Below are positions 26,249 through 35,262 of a DNA stretch of 64,000 bases, piece by piece (position 1 is the first letter of the stretch; the number at the start of each line of letters is the position of its first letter). Below the pieces are notes generated by a model. That model was not told the origin of the DNA. It made no database searches and saw only the letters and a list, made by a program, of their open reading frames with translations. The stretch is from Paracoccus contaminans (lineage in GTDB: Bacteria; Pseudomonadota; Alphaproteobacteria; Rhodobacterales; Rhodobacteraceae), in contig NZ_CP020612.1 of assembly GCF_002105555.1 (NCBI RefSeq), forward strand, positions 1,728,001 to 1,792,000, read 5' to 3'. The position numbers and the translations under genes were made by a program.

Positions 26249-27160
26249 ATGGCCACCACCCCTTCCATCGCCGCCCCGCGCGCGGACCGCGGCAACCTGC
26301 GCGCCGCGGGCTGGATGACCGGGGCCATGGCGATGTTCGCGATCGAGGATGCGGCGATCAAGTTCCTGGGCGCTGGCATCGGCCCCGGCCAGATCGTCGC
26401 CGTCATCGGGGCCTGCGGGCTGGCGGTGTTCTGGATGCTGCTGGTGCGCCAGGGCGGACGGCTGCTGACCCGCGACCTGCTGCGCCCGGTCGTGGTGCTG
26501 CGCAATATGGGCGAGCTGCTGGGCACCTTGTGCTTTGTCTCGGCGCTGTCGCTGTCCGATCTCGCCTCGGCCTCGGCGATCCTGCAGGCGCTGCCGCTGG
26601 CGCTGGTGCTGGGGGCGGCGCTGTTTCTGGGCGAACGGGTCGGCTGGCGGCGCTGGGCGGCGATCCTGGCGGGATTTGCCGGCGTCCTGCTGATCGTCCG
26701 GCCCGGCGCGGCCGGGTTCCAGCCCGCCTCGCTGCTGGCGCTGATCGCGGTGGCGGGGCTGGCGCTGCGCGATCTGGCGACGCGGCGGATGCCGCGGGCG
26801 GTGCGCTCGCACCTGCTGTCGGCATCGGCCTATGGGGTGATGGTGCCCGGCGGCCTGGTGCTGGCTGCCGCGCAGGGCGAGCGGTTTGCCCTGCCCGATG
26901 GGGCGGGGGCCGCAGGCTTTGCCGTCGCGGCCCTGTCTGGCGTGCTGGGCTATGCGATGATGGTCCGCGCCACCCGCGCGGGCGAGGCGTCGGCCGTCGC
27001 CCCCTTCCGCTATACCCGCCTGCTGTTCGCCCTGACCCTGGCCGTCGCAGTCTTTGCCGAAAGGCCCGATCCGCTGACACTGGCCGGGGCGGGGGTCATC
27101 GTCGGGGCCGGCGGCTTTGCCATGTGGCGCGAATTCCGGCGCGCAAGGGGCCGCGCCTGA
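26249..27160 (+). CDS. DMT-superfamily transporter (EamA domains)
   Basis: A 303-residue inner-membrane protein with about ten helices in two EamA repeats. The first begins GWMTGAMAMFAIEDAAIKFL; the second follows LLALIAVAGLALRDLATRRM. The loop ASAILQALPLALVLGAALFL GERVGWRRW shows the helix-4/5 pattern of RhaT/YdcZ-like exporters (broken here for length). A small-metabolite exporter role is likely, with substrate unknown. The start at 26249 was chosen because the first 12 residues of a longer frame overlap the divergent copZ-like promoter. lepA begins 39 bases downstream and may share the transcript. Confidence 0.85.
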   Translation: MATTPSIAAPRADRGNLRAAGWMTGAMAMFAIEDAAIKFLGAGIGPGQIVAVIGACGLAVFWMLLVRQGGRLLTRDLLRPVVVLRNMGELLGTLCFVSALSLSDLASASAILQALPLALVLGAALFLGERVGWRRWAAILAGFAGVLLIVRPGAAGFQPASLLALIAVAGLALRDLATRRMPRAVRSHLLSASAYGVMVPGGLVLAAAQGERFALPDGAGAAGFAVAALSGVLGYAMMVRATRAGEASAVAPFRYTRLLFALTLAVAVFAERPDPLTLAGAGVIVGAGGFAMWREFRRARGRA

Positions 27161-27199
27161 CCCCTTTCCGCAACCCGCGCGCCCCTGTATAGCCCGGCC

Positions 27200-28999
27200 A
27201 TGACCGAGCTTTCCCTCATCCGCAATTTCTCGATCGTGGCGCATATCGACCACGGAAAATCCACCCTTGCCGACCGGCTGATCCAGTCGACCGGCACGGT
27301 CGCCGACCGCGACATGAAGGAACAGCTGCTCGACAGCATGGATATCGAGCGCGAGCGCGGCATCACCATCAAGGCCAACACCGTCCGCATCAGCTATCCG
27401 GCCAAGGACGGCAAGACCTATACGCTCAACCTGATCGACACCCCCGGCCACGTGGACTTCGCCTATGAGGTGTCGCGCTCGATGCGCGCCGTCGAAGGCT
27501 CGCTGCTGGTCGTGGACGCGTCCCAGGGCGTCGAGGCGCAGACGCTGGCCAATGTCTATCAGGCCATCGACGCGGGGCACGAGATCGTGCCCGTGCTGAA
27601 CAAGATCGACCTGCCCGCGGCCGAACCCGAACGGGTCAAGGAGAACATCGAGGACGTGATCGGCATCGACGCATCCGACGCGGTGCTGATCTCGGCCAAG
27701 ACGGGCCTTGGCATCCCCGACGTGCTGGAAGCGATCGTCACCCGCCTGCCGGCCCCCACCGGCCAGCGTGATGCCCCGCTCAAGGCGATGCTGGTGGACA
27801 GCTGGTATGACGCCTATCTGGGCGTCGTCGTGATGATCCGCGTCATGGACGGCGTCATCCGCAAGGGCGACCGCGTGAAGATGATGCAGACCGGCGCGGT
27901 TTATGGCATCGACAAGCTGGCCGTGCTGACCCCGCAGATGGTGGACATCGCGGAACTGGGGCCGGGCGAGATCGGCGTGTTCACCGCATCCATCAAGCAG
28001 GTGCGCGACACCCGCGTCGGCGACACCATCACCCACGAACGCAAGGGCACCGACACGCCGCTGCCCGGCTTCAAGCCCGCGCAGCCGGTGGTGTTCTGCG
28101 GGCTGTTCCCGGTGGACGCCAATGATTTCGACGCCTTGCGCGACGCCATCGAGAAGCTGGCGCTGAACGACGCCAGCTTCAGCTATGAGATGGAGACCTC
28201 GGCCGCCCTCGGCTTCGGCTTCCGCTGCGGCTTCCTCGGGCTGCTGCATCTTGAGGTGATCCGCGACCGGCTGGAACGCGAATACGACCTGGACCTGATC
28301 ACCACCGCGCCCAGCGTGGTGTTCAAGCTGCACATGCGCGACGGTGAGGTGCGCGACCTGCACAACCCCGCCGACATGCCCGACCTGACGCTGGTCGATC
28401 ATATCGAGGAGCCGCGCATCAAGGCGACCATCATGGTCCCCGACGAATATCTGGGCGACGTGCTGAAACTGTGCCAGGACCGCCGCGGCATCCAGCTTGA
28501 CCTGACCTATGCCGGCAGCCGCGCCATGGTCGTCTATGACCTGCCGCTGGCCGAGGTGGTGTTCGATTTCTATGACCGGCTGAAATCGGTGACCAAGGGC
28601 TATGCGTCCTTTGATTACCAGATTTCGGAATACCGCGAGGATTACTTGGTCAAGATGTCGATCCTCGTGAACGACGAGCCGGTGGACGCCCTGTCGATCA
28701 TGGTCCACCGCGATCGGGCCGAGGCGCGCGGCCGGGTGATGGTGGAAAAGCTGAAAGAGCTGATCCCCCGCCACATGTTCAAGATCCCGATCCAGGCGGC
28801 CATCGGCGGCCGCGTGATCGCGCGCGAGACGCTGGCCGCGCTGCGCAAGGACGTCACCGCCAAGTGCTATGGCGGGGATGCCACGCGCAAGAAGAAGCTG
28901 CTGGAAAAGCAGAAGGCCGGCAAGAAGAAGATGCGCCAGTTCGGGAAGGTGGAGATTCCGCAGAGCGCGTTTATCTCGGCGTTGAAGATGGATGGGTGA
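27200..28999 (+). CDS. lepA: Elongation factor 4 (LepA), ribosomal back-translocase
   Basis: A translational GTPase that back-translocates or remodels stalled ribosomes, membrane-associated when at rest. The 599 residues are normal. G1 is [14 protein letters not shown], the switch I Thr lies in [24 protein letters not shown] is G3 and NKIDLP is G4. The LepA-specific C-terminal domain is present, with [36 protein letters not shown] and the end [11 protein letters not shown]. The gene is intact to its stop at 28999, and the AT-rich foreign gene begins only 24 bases later. Confidence 0.98.
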   Translation: MTELSLIRNFSIVAHIDHGKSTLADRLIQSTGTVADRDMKEQLLDSMDIERERGITIKANTVRISYPAKDGKTYTLNLIDTPGHVDFAYEVSRSMRAVEGSLLVVDASQGVEAQTLANVYQAIDAGHEIVPVLNKIDLPAAEPERVKENIEDVIGIDASDAVLISAKTGLGIPDVLEAIVTRLPAPTGQRDAPLKAMLVDSWYDAYLGVVVMIRVMDGVIRKGDRVKMMQTGAVYGIDKLAVLTPQMVDIAELGPGEIGVFTASIKQVRDTRVGDTITHERKGTDTPLPGFKPAQPVVFCGLFPVDANDFDALRDAIEKLALNDASFSYEMETSAALGFGFRCGFLGLLHLEVIRDRLEREYDLDLITTAPSVVFKLHMRDGEVRDLHNPADMPDLTLVDHIEEPRIKATIMVPDEYLGDVLKLCQDRRGIQLDLTYAGSRAMVVYDLPLAEVVFDFYDRLKSVTKGYASFDYQISEYREDYLVKMSILVNDEPVDALSIMVHRDRAEARGRVMVEKLKELIPRHMFKIPIQAAIGGRVIARETLAALRKDVTAKCYGGDATRKKKLLEKQKAGKKKMRQFGKVEIPQSAFISALKMDG

Positions 29000-29022
29000 A
29001 TAACCCTGGTTTACGAAGAAAT

Positions 29023-29664
29023 ATGAAGCTACCGGGCCCCTCAAACAGAAATCTTCAAATATATGCCAACCTTATGGGAGAGCTAAAAGAGCGCGTCGAT
29101 CTCGTATATGCATTAGCGCGGGATGAAGTCCAGCCTAAGCTTTTTCTATATGAACTGTGTCAACTCCAAATCAGGAAGATATGCGAGATAATCGCAATTG
29201 GATGCTTAGCAGTTCATGACGAATTCTCTGAGCTGACAAAGAGTGATATTTCTCAGTGGAGAGCCAGCAATATAATGAGCAAGCTGGACAAAATCAATTC
29301 CAGATACTTTCCGGAAGCTATTGACATAGATCAATCAAATTCTCCACAGACGGTTGTATATACATTGAAGGGCTCCTATCTTACTAAAACTGAGCTTCTT
29401 AGGGCTCATGGCGGCGCCGGAGATTATCTGCATCGGGGAAGCCTTGCAAGGTTATTGGAAAGTAAAAACTGGCATCCCGAGACAGAATTCGAGACTTCAG
29501 TTAGTTTCTGCAAAAAGGTACAGGAAACACTCAGCCCCTACCATCGAATTTCCGTAAGGTCTGATAGTTCTGTCAGTGTTCTTTGTAAAATGCATGATCC
29601 AAGACACGGACACCGACCTTTCGTGGATGTCATAAACACCCCAGCCTATCCAAAGCAGGCGTAG
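29023..29664 (+). CDS. AT-rich orphan gene of unknown function, likely horizontally acquired
   Basis: Not recognised. The first ATG with plausible spacing (GAAGAA upstream) gives 213 residues, beginning MKLPGPSNRNLQIYANLMGE. There is no signal peptide or membrane helix. The N-terminal half is helical (ELCQLQIRKICEIIAIGCLA), followed by a helix ending MSKLDKINSRYFPEAID. A GAGDYLHRGSLARLLES segment then precedes a basic C-terminus. Base and codon use is foreign: roughly 45% GC by eye against about 70% around it, with 6 ATA, 3 TTA, 4 AGA and 4 AGG codons, almost never used by neighbours. There is no integrase or repeat boundary typical of an IS. A role in phage defence is possible for such singletons but no motif supports it. 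Confidence 0.75.
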   Translation: MKLPGPSNRNLQIYANLMGELKERVDLVYALARDEVQPKLFLYELCQLQIRKICEIIAIGCLAVHDEFSELTKSDISQWRASNIMSKLDKINSRYFPEAIDIDQSNSPQTVVYTLKGSYLTKTELLRAHGGAGDYLHRGSLARLLESKNWHPETEFETSVSFCKKVQETLSPYHRISVRSDSSVSVLCKMHDPRHGHRPFVDVINTPAYPKQA

Positions 29665-29771
29665 GGGTGCATCCCCGCACGCACCTAAGCCGGTCGCACT
29701 CGCGGTTTTGCGTGTGAACACGCACCCTACGGGGCGGTGGGCCATTTCCACCGCGGGTCCCACCGCGGGTC
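29661..29771. repeat. Inverted and tandem repeats between the AT-rich gene and the DksA-like ORF
   Basis: GTAGGGGTGC (29661-29670), spanning the orphan gene's stop codon, is an imperfect inverted copy of GCACCCTAC (29722-29730). Between them lies GCGTG-TGAA-CACGC (29710-29723). A perfect 12-bp tandem duplication of CCACCGCGGGTC follows (29748-29759 and 29760-29771). The set could be a termination structure or the scar of an insertion; no mobile element end is recognised. Confidence 0.5.
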
Positions 29772-29783
29772 GCCAATCTCGCA

Positions 29784-29981
29784 GTGACCCCCCGCGTGAA
29801 CCACACAGCCTCGCGCAACCGCGCGACCTCGGTGACCAGCCGCCGCGATCCGGGCGACGCGGCGCTGGCCCGGATCGAGGCGGGGGAATACGGCGAATGC
29901 GTCCAGTGCGGCAAGAAGATCGCCGAAAAGCGGCTAGAACTGCTGCCCGACACGCGCCTCTGCGCCAACTGTGCCACCTAA
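29784..29981 (+). CDS. TraR/DksA-type zinc-finger ORF, N-terminally truncated
   Basis: The last 40 residues ([20 protein letters not shown] then [12 protein letters not shown]) are the C-terminal zinc ribbon of the TraR/DksA family, with Cys39, Cys42, Cys60 and Cys63. DksA-type proteins bind RNA polymerase through an N-terminal coiled coil of about 60 residues, which is missing. The 24 residues before the ribbon (from a GTG at 29784) have no resemblance to it. The break falls where GC-rich but unrelated DNA starts, just after the AT-rich gene. It is probably a remnant left by the insertion, but a functional mini zinc-ribbon protein cannot be excluded. Confidence 0.6.
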   Translation: MTPRVNHTASRNRATSVTSRRDPGDAALARIEAGEYGECVQCGKKIAEKRLELLPDTRLCANCAT

Positions 29982-30041
29982 GGCGGGAACGCCCGGGACG
30001 GTCGCGGGTTGAGGGCCACACCCCGTCGCAAAGGTTTCCCC

Positions 30042-30602
30042 ATGCGCACCCCCACCTCTTCCTCCCAAGCCCCCCTCGGCTACACCGGCATCCAGATCGC
30101 CCTGCACTGGGCCATCGCCCTGCTGATCCTGTCGCAGTTCCTCACCGGCGACTGGATGGGCGAGTTCTTCCGCGCCCTCATTCGCTCCACCGCCAACCCG
30201 GACGCTGCGCGCCCCGAGATGGGCAATGCCGTCTGGCACTTTGTTGGCGGCGCCACCGTGCTTGGCCTCGGCCTTGTGCGGCTGATCGTGCGGGCGATGC
30301 GCGGGGTGCCGCCGGACAGCCCGGCCTCGCCCTCGTGGGATCGAAAGCTGGCGCATCTGACGCATTACGCGCTCTATGCCGCGTTCTTTGCCCTGCCGAT
30401 CACGGGGCTGGCCGCCTATCTGCTCCCCAGCCGCGATTTCGGCGAGGTGCATGAGGTGCTGACCACCGTTCTGCTGGTGCTGATCGGCCTGCATGTGCTG
30501 GGCGCGCTGTATCACCAGCTGATCCTCAAGGACCGGCTGATCCGGCGGGTGATGGTGCCGGTCAGCCCCGAACGCCACGTGCCCCCGGCCCGGCCGAACT
30601 GA
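30042..30602 (+). CDS. Cytochrome b561 family protein
   Basis: A 186-residue inner-membrane dihaem cytochrome with four transmembrane helices, probably passing electrons from quinol or superoxide. The start at 30042 follows AAAGG. Haem-ligand histidines sit in the helices: QIALHWAIALL (helix 1), EMGNAVWHFVGG (helix 2 region), KLAHLTHYALYAAFF (helix 3) and FGEVHEVLTTVLLVLIGLHV (helix 4). The family size and layout fit YodB/CybB-like proteins. It lies 60 bases after the DksA-like fragment and converges on the hydrolase gene. Confidence 0.9.
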   Translation: MRTPTSSSQAPLGYTGIQIALHWAIALLILSQFLTGDWMGEFFRALIRSTANPDAARPEMGNAVWHFVGGATVLGLGLVRLIVRAMRGVPPDSPASPSWDRKLAHLTHYALYAAFFALPITGLAAYLLPSRDFGEVHEVLTTVLLVLIGLHVLGALYHQLILKDRLIRRVMVPVSPERHVPPARPN

Positions 30603-30612
30603 GGGCGCGCCC

Positions 30613-31383
30613 TCAGCCCAGGAAATCAGCGATCAGGCCCGCCACCTCGGCGGGCCTTTCGGCATGCAGCCAGTGCCCCGTGCCGGCGATGCGGCGGATC
30701 TCGGCCTGCGGGAACAGCTGGTGAAAGGCCGCCTCGCCCTCGGGGCCGACATAGTCGCTGTCGCCCCCGGCCAGCACCAGCGCCGCGCCGTCAAAGCGCC
30801 GCTCGCCCGGTTCGGGAAAGCCCGTCAGCCTGTCCATCTGCGCCCGCAGCGCCCCCAGGTTCATCCGCCACCGCGGCGGGCTGGCCTTCAGATCAAGCGA
30901 CTGCAGCAGGAAGGCGCGGACGCTGTGATCCTCGACCGTTGCGGCCAGGGCCTGATCGGCCTGACCCCGCGAGGCGCAGGAGGCGAAATCCACCCCCTCC
31001 ATCGCGTCGATCATGTCGGCCTGGCTGTGGCCATAGGCCACCGGCGCGATGTCGAGCACCACAAGGCGGCGCAGCATCGCCGGCCGGGTCAGCGCCAGCC
31101 AGAGGGCAGTCTTGCCCCCCATCGAATGGCCGACCACATCCGCCTGGCCCCCATGGTCGGCGATCACCTCGGCCACGTCGCCGGCCAGCGCGTCATAATC
31201 ATGTTCGTCCGACCAGGGCGAATCGCCATGGTTGCGCAGGTCCAGCGACACGACCTGCCGCGAATCGGCCAGCGCGCGGGCGATCACCCCCAGGTTCCGC
31301 CCCTGCCCGAACAGGCCATGGACCAGCACGACAGGGGGCAGGCCGGGGGTCGGCGTTCCGGTGACGGTGGTGGACAGCTTCAT
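30613..31383 (-). CDS. Alpha/beta-fold hydrolase (YbfF-like esterase)
   Basis: A 256-residue cytoplasmic hydrolase. The start at 31383 follows AAGGAG; a much longer open frame upstream is not coding. The oxyanion motif is VLVHGLFGQGRNLG, the nucleophile Ser87 is in VVGHSMGGKTAL, the acid is near LVLAGGDSDYVG and the catalytic His is in GTGHWLHAERP. The LDLRNHGDSPW segment and overall order resemble E. coli YbfF, an esterase with palmitoyl-CoA and malonyl-CoA activity; the true substrate is unknown. It diverges from the small membrane protein gene at 31462. Confidence 0.9.
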   Translation of the reverse strand: MKLSTTVTGTPTPGLPPVVLVHGLFGQGRNLGVIARALADSRQVVSLDLRNHGDSPWSDEHDYDALAGDVAEVIADHGGQADVVGHSMGGKTALWLALTRPAMLRRLVVLDIAPVAYGHSQADMIDAMEGVDFASCASRGQADQALAATVEDHSVRAFLLQSLDLKASPPRWRMNLGALRAQMDRLTGFPEPGERRFDGAALVLAGGDSDYVGPEGEAAFHQLFPQAEIRRIAGTGHWLHAERPAEVAGLIADFLG

Positions 31384-31461
31384 GGCGGAGCTCCTTGGGC
31401 GCGGCGGCTGGCGGGCGCTCATCATTACGCCTAATCTTGCCCTGTGCCAGAGGGGGTGAAC

Positions 31462-31848
31462 ATGGCCGATGCGGATGTTCAGGCGCTTGCCGACGAGATT
31501 GCGCAGCTGATGGTCCAGCGGTTCGGCGGCGCCCGGCGCGGGGCACGGCCCGATCTTGAAACGATGCTGCGCCGCCGGGGCGGGGCGCTGCCGCGCCGTC
31601 ATCGCAAGGCAGCGCGCCGCCTGGCCGAAGCCCAGCGCGAGGCGCGTGCGCCCCGGATCGCGCGGCAGATCGACCGCGAACCGGCGCTGCGCGATCATGC
31701 CGAACTGGTGCGCTATCTGCGGCCCCTGGGATCGGGCCGGCGCTGGGCGAACACGGCAAGCAACATCGCGGCAGCGGTCATGCTGGGCCTGATGGTGCTG
31801 GGGGCGGTGATCCTGTGGGTGCTGGTCCGGCGCGGCCATCTGGGCTGA
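31462..31848 (+). CDS. Small Arg-rich protein with C-terminal membrane anchor, unknown
   Basis: Unrecognised. The 128 residues begin MADADVQALADEIAQLMVQR, a helix, followed by about 60 very Arg-rich residues (MLRRRGGALPRRHRKAARRL) likely to contact nucleic acid or lipid. One transmembrane helix (AAAVMLGLMVLGAVILWVLV) and RRGHLG follow at the C-terminus. This is a tail-anchored layout with the basic domain in the cytoplasm. It is a lone gene between two minus-strand genes. Confidence 0.7.
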   Translation: MADADVQALADEIAQLMVQRFGGARRGARPDLETMLRRRGGALPRRHRKAARRLAEAQREARAPRIARQIDREPALRDHAELVRYLRPLGSGRRWANTASNIAAAVMLGLMVLGAVILWVLVRRGHLG

Positions 31849-31858
31849 GCGGCGCGGG

Positions 31859-32173
31859 TCAGCCCTCGTCGGAAAGCGGCTCGATCTGCGCCACGACGAC
31901 GCTGTTTTCGTCCAGCGCGCGCTGCATCAGGGCGCGCTCCTCGTCCTCGATGGTCTGGCCTTCGGCAAGCCGCTCATCGAGACTGCCATAGCCCTGCACC
32001 TCGAGCGGGGAAAGATCGGCCTGCTTGAGCAGGGCCACCGTCTCGCGCACCGCCTCGTCCTGGTCCTTGCCCGAGGCATAGCAGACCAGCGCCGCGCCGG
32101 TCGAACCCTCGGGCAGACCGTCGCCCTGACTGCGCCCGACCTGGACCAGCAGCGTATAGACCTGATGCGTCAT
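31859..32173 (-). CDS. Conserved small protein, function unknown
   Basis: A 104-residue soluble protein starting MTHQVYTLLVQVGRSQGDGL at 32173. It alternates strands and helices (GAALVCYASGKDQDEAVRET, VALLKQADLSPLEVQGYGSL) in a ferredoxin-like pattern and ends with an acidic tail (QIEPLSDEG). The EDEERALMQRALDENSVVVA segment is the most protein-like motif. I recall it as a conserved hypothetical in Rhodobacteraceae; no function is known to me. It lies 72 bases downstream of the DUF421 gene, on the same strand. Confidence 0.75.
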   Translation of the reverse strand: MTHQVYTLLVQVGRSQGDGLPEGSTGAALVCYASGKDQDEAVRETVALLKQADLSPLEVQGYGSLDERLAEGQTIEDEERALMQRALDENSVVVAQIEPLSDEG

Positions 32174-32245
32174 GCGGCCAGCCCCATCGCTCTTGCGCCC
32201 CATCGGGGGGATGGTGGATCGCGCCGGGTTTGGCAAGTCCGGCCG

Positions 32246-32965
32246 TCAGTCCGATGCGCCCGGACGCGGGCGGGGGATGGCCGGTTCGGTCCAGCTGCGC
32301 TTGCCGCAATCGGGGCAGGGCACGTCGCCATGCACGCGGTGGATGGCCCCGCACCAGATGCAGCAGGCAGTCTCGCCCCGGGGGGGCGGGCGGTCCTGGC
32401 GCAGGCTGCGGGGCAGAACGCCATAGGCGGGGACAAGCGACAGGCCGGGCAGGGGCAGGGCGCGGCGAAAGACCGACAGCCCGCCGCCGGCCTCAAGATA
32501 GGCCGCCTCGACCTCGCCCAGATTCGAGATGCCTGCGCTGCGCAGCATGGCCTGCACCTCCAGCGCGCTGAGATCGCGGTGCGCCAGCCCTTCGGGCAGG
32601 ATGCGGCCCTCGGACACGATGGCCACGGTCCGCCCGTCGATGATGTGCTTGAACCGGGATGAGCGTTCGTTCAGCGTGTCGATCAGCTTGTTCATCCCGA
32701 CGATCACCGTGATGACCAGCATGGCGTGCAGCAGGGGCACGTCGTCGTAGAAGGTCGCATCCCCCACCGCCGAGCCGAGCGCGATCACCAGCAGCGTGTC
32801 CACCATCGACAGCTGCGCCACCGACCGCCCGCCGATCCACCGGATCAGCAGCAGGGTGTAGCCATAGATGAGAACCGTCCGGACAAGGATTTCTGCATAG
32901 AACAGCACCGGGGCGTCGCCCAGGAACATCCGGCCGAAATCAAAGGGGGTGACAGGCTGATCCAA
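32246..32965 (-). CDS. DUF421 (YetF-like) membrane protein with C-terminal zinc ribbon
   Basis: A 239-residue protein with three N-terminal helices (AEILVRTVLIYGYTLLLIRW onward) and the DUF421 signature IGGRSVAQLSMVDTLLVIAL. The cytoplasmic YetF domain follows (DGRTVAIVSEGRILPEGLAH, LEVQAMLRSAGI). A TTG at 32965 with AGGA 9 bases upstream is taken as start; the ATG at 32929 is the alternative. Unusually, the C-terminus has CCIWCGAIHRVHGDVPCPDC, a four-Cys (CxxC-x(n)-CxxC) zinc ribbon not part of the basic family. The function of DUF421 proteins is unknown; in Bacillus they matter for spore membranes. Confidence 0.8.
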   Translation of the reverse strand: MDQPVTPFDFGRMFLGDAPVLFYAEILVRTVLIYGYTLLLIRWIGGRSVAQLSMVDTLLVIALGSAVGDATFYDDVPLLHAMLVITVIVGMNKLIDTLNERSSRFKHIIDGRTVAIVSEGRILPEGLAHRDLSALEVQAMLRSAGISNLGEVEAAYLEAGGGLSVFRRALPLPGLSLVPAYGVLPRSLRQDRPPPRGETACCIWCGAIHRVHGDVPCPDCGKRSWTEPAIPRPRPGASD

Positions 32966-33199
32966 TCGCTGCGGTCCTCGTGCTGGCCGGGCGGCCAGCC
33001 CCGCCCGCGGGCGGTTTCTTGGACAAGGATGCGCCGCGCCGCAAGTGGGGCGCAGCGGGGCAGGGGCGCCGCCGCTGTCCTGGCCATGCATCCCCGCCGG
33101 GAAACAGGCGCCCGGCAGGCGGTGTCCGTTCAGGTATCGCCGCTTCTTGGGGCGGCCCTGCTTGCCAGCCGGCCCGCCATCAGGGCGGGCCGCGTCCGC

Positions 33200-33712
33200 T
33201 CAGTCCGCCGCCAGATGGTCGCGGAAGGCGGCAAAGACCTGATCATACACCGCCCGCTTGAAAGGCACGATCCTGGCCGCGATCTCGGCCGGGGTCATCC
33301 AGCGCCAGGCGTCAAATTCGGGATGCTGGGTGGCGATGTCGATCTGGTCATCCGTGCCGGTAAAGCGCACCAGATACCATTTCTGGATCTGTCCGCCAAA
33401 GCGGCCCTTCCACATCTTGCCCACCAGCTCGGGCGGCAGGTCATAGCGCAGCCAGTCCGGCGCCTCGGCCACGATCTCGCACAGCGCGGCGGGGATGCCG
33501 GTTTCCTCGAACAGCTCGCGCAGGGCGGCGGCGCGGGGCGCCTCGCCCTCGTCGATGCCGCCCTGCGGCATCTGCCAGGCATCGGCCGGGTTGTCGATGC
33601 GGTGGCCGGCAAAGATGCGCCCCTGATGGTTGACCAGCACCACGCCCGCGCAGGGGCGATAGGGCAGCCCGGCCGGGCCGAGATCGCCGGCCGGCGCGTG
33701 TTCCCCGATCAT
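33200..33712 (-). CDS. rppH: RNA pyrophosphohydrolase RppH
   Basis: Removes pyrophosphate from triphosphorylated 5' ends of mRNA, starting RNase E-dependent decay. The 170 residues contain a complete Nudix box starting [20 protein letters not shown] (GX5EX7REUXEEXGU). [20 protein letters not shown] and the [13 protein letters not shown] segment are typical of RppH/IalA. The ATG at 33712 overlaps the ctpA stop by 4 bases (ATGA), making it the last gene of the gpmI-envC-ctpA-rppH operon. A hairpin without a T tract lies at 33171-33191 downstream. Confidence 0.95.
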   Translation of the reverse strand: MIGEHAPAGDLGPAGLPYRPCAGVVLVNHQGRIFAGHRIDNPADAWQMPQGGIDEGEAPRAAALRELFEETGIPAALCEIVAEAPDWLRYDLPPELVGKMWKGRFGGQIQKWYLVRFTGTDDQIDIATQHPEFDAWRWMTPAEIAARIVPFKRAVYDQVFAAFRDHLAAD

Positions 33713-35262
33713 GGCCGGGGGTTCCGGTGGGCGGGGGCGGGCTTGTCGGCCGGGCCGGGCCGCGCGGGGCGCGCATCGCCCGGCGCGGCCTTGCCTTCCT
33801 CGGCGGGCTGGCTGTCGGCCGGATCGCCCGCGCCAGACGGGCTTGCGCCTTCCCTGGCGGCGTTCGAGGTCGCGTCCTGTCCCGTCACCGCCGGTTTTGC
33901 CGCCTCGGCCACGTCAGCGGCCGAGAAATCGACCGCGGCCAGCCCCTTGAGGATATCCACGGCATAGGCCAGCTGGTAATCCTCGTCGCGCAGCTTGGCG
34001 GTCGCCTCGACCTGGCGGGCCTCTTCCTCGATCTGGCGCTTTTCCTCGTCGGTCACGGCGTCATTGTTCAGCGCCCCGCGCAGGTCGCTTTCCGAGGTGG
34101 AAAAGTTCGACGCGCTTTTCGGCTTGTCCTCGGCATCGGCGTCAGCAGGCTTGGCGGGCGGCTGCTGGACGATGATGTCGGGGTTGATCCCCAGCGCCTG
34201 GATCGACCGGCCCGAGGGCGTGTAATAGCGCGCCGTGGTCAGGCGGATCGCGCTGTCCGATGTCACCGGCACCACGGTCTGGACCGATCCCTTGCCAAAG
34301 GATTTGGTGCCCACGACGATGGCCCGGCGGTGATCCTGCAGCGCGCCGGTGACGATTTCCGATGCGCTGGCCGAGCCGCCGTTGATCAGAACCACCATCG
34401 GCTTGCCTTGCGCCAGATCGCCGGCCGTCGCGTTCCAGCGATCGTTGTCCTCGGGGTTGCGCCCGCGCGTCGAGGTGATCTCGCCCCGGTCGAGGAACGC
34501 ATCCGAAACCTTGATCGCCTGTTCCAGCAGGCCGCCGGGGTTGTTGCGCAGGTCGATGACAAAGCCGGTCACCTTGGCGATGCCGCCCGCATCCTTGACC
34601 GACTGTTCCAGCTGCGTCTTGAGCGCGTCATAGGTTTCGTCGTTGAAGGTCGCGATGCGCAGCACGACGGCATGGCCCTCGACCCGCGACTTGACGACGG
34701 TCAGCTTGATCGTCTCGCGCGTCATCTTGACGTCGAAGGGCTCCTTTTCGCCCTTGCGCAGGATCGTCACGGTGACCTCGGACCCGATCGCGCCGCGCAT
34801 CTTGTCCACCGCCTCGTCCAGCGACAGGCCCATCAGCGATTCGCCGTTGACATGGCTGATGAAATCGCCGGGCTTGATCCCCGCCTTGGCCGCGGGCGTG
34901 TCGTCCATCGGCGAGATGACCTTGACCAGCCCGTCCTCCTGCCCGACCTCGATCCCCAGCCCGCCAAAGCTGCCGCGGGTCTGTTCCTGCATGTCCTGAT
35001 AGTCGTTCTTGGCCAGGAACGAGGAATGGGGGTCCAGCGAGGTCAGCATCCCGTTGATGGCCGCCTCGATCAGCGTCTTGGCGTCGACTTCCTCGACATA
35101 GTCCTGCTGGACACGCTCGAACACGTTGCCGAACAGGTCGAGCTGGTCATAGACCGAGGAATCCTTGCCGTCGTCCTGGGCCAGCAGCGGGCCGGCAAGC
35201 TGGGTGGTGAGCACAAGCCCGGCCAGCGTGCCGCCGATGCCGGCCATGATGTAACGTTTCAT
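33709..35262 (-). CDS. ctpA: Carboxy-terminal processing protease CtpA (S41 family)
   Basis: A periplasmic tail-specific protease, often acting on cell-wall hydrolases. The start [20 protein letters not shown] at 35262 gives an export signal. The 517 residues include a PDZ domain (about 95-180, [13 protein letters not shown]) and the S41 catalytic core. The Ser lies in GGSASASEI (295-303) and Lys324 in [11 protein letters not shown] forms the dyad. The last 100 residues are Glu/Ala/Pro-rich and disordered. Its ATG overlaps the envC stop (ATGA). Placement with envC suggests joint control of peptidoglycan hydrolysis. Confidence 0.95.
   Translation of the reverse strand: MKRYIMAGIGGTLAGLVLTTQLAGPLLAQDDGKDSSVYDQLDLFGNVFERVQQDYVEEVDAKTLIEAAINGMLTSLDPHSSFLAKNDYQDMQEQTRGSFGGLGIEVGQEDGLVKVISPMDDTPAAKAGIKPGDFISHVNGESLMGLSLDEAVDKMRGAIGSEVTVTILRKGEKEPFDVKMTRETIKLTVVKSRVEGHAVVLRIATFNDETYDALKTQLEQSVKDAGGIAKVTGFVIDLRNNPGGLLEQAIKVSDAFLDRGEITSTRGRNPEDNDRWNATAGDLAQGKPMVVLINGGSASASEIVTGALQDHRRAIVVGTKSFGKGSVQTVVPVTSDSAIRLTTARYYTPSGRSIQALGINPDIIVQQPPAKPADADAEDKPKSASNFSTSESDLRGALNNDAVTDEEKRQIEEEARQVEATAKLRDEDYQLAYAVDILKGLAAVDFSAADVAEAAKPAVTGQDATSNAAREGASPSGAGDPADSQPAEEGKAAPGDARPARPGPADKPAPAHRNPRP

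Noticed and set aside
26192..29044. Minus-strand open frame of 950 codons antisense to lepA
   Set aside because: Its length comes from GC bias opposite lepA; composition is His/Gln/Arg-rich without domains, and lepA is certain.
29023..29664. Insertion sequence or prophage as source of the AT-rich gene
   Set aside because: No transposase, integrase or target-site duplication was found; lepA is intact and only one gene is affected.
33171..33191. Terminator after rppH (GGCCCGCC/GGCGGGCC)
   Set aside because: The stem is good but no T run follows on the minus strand.
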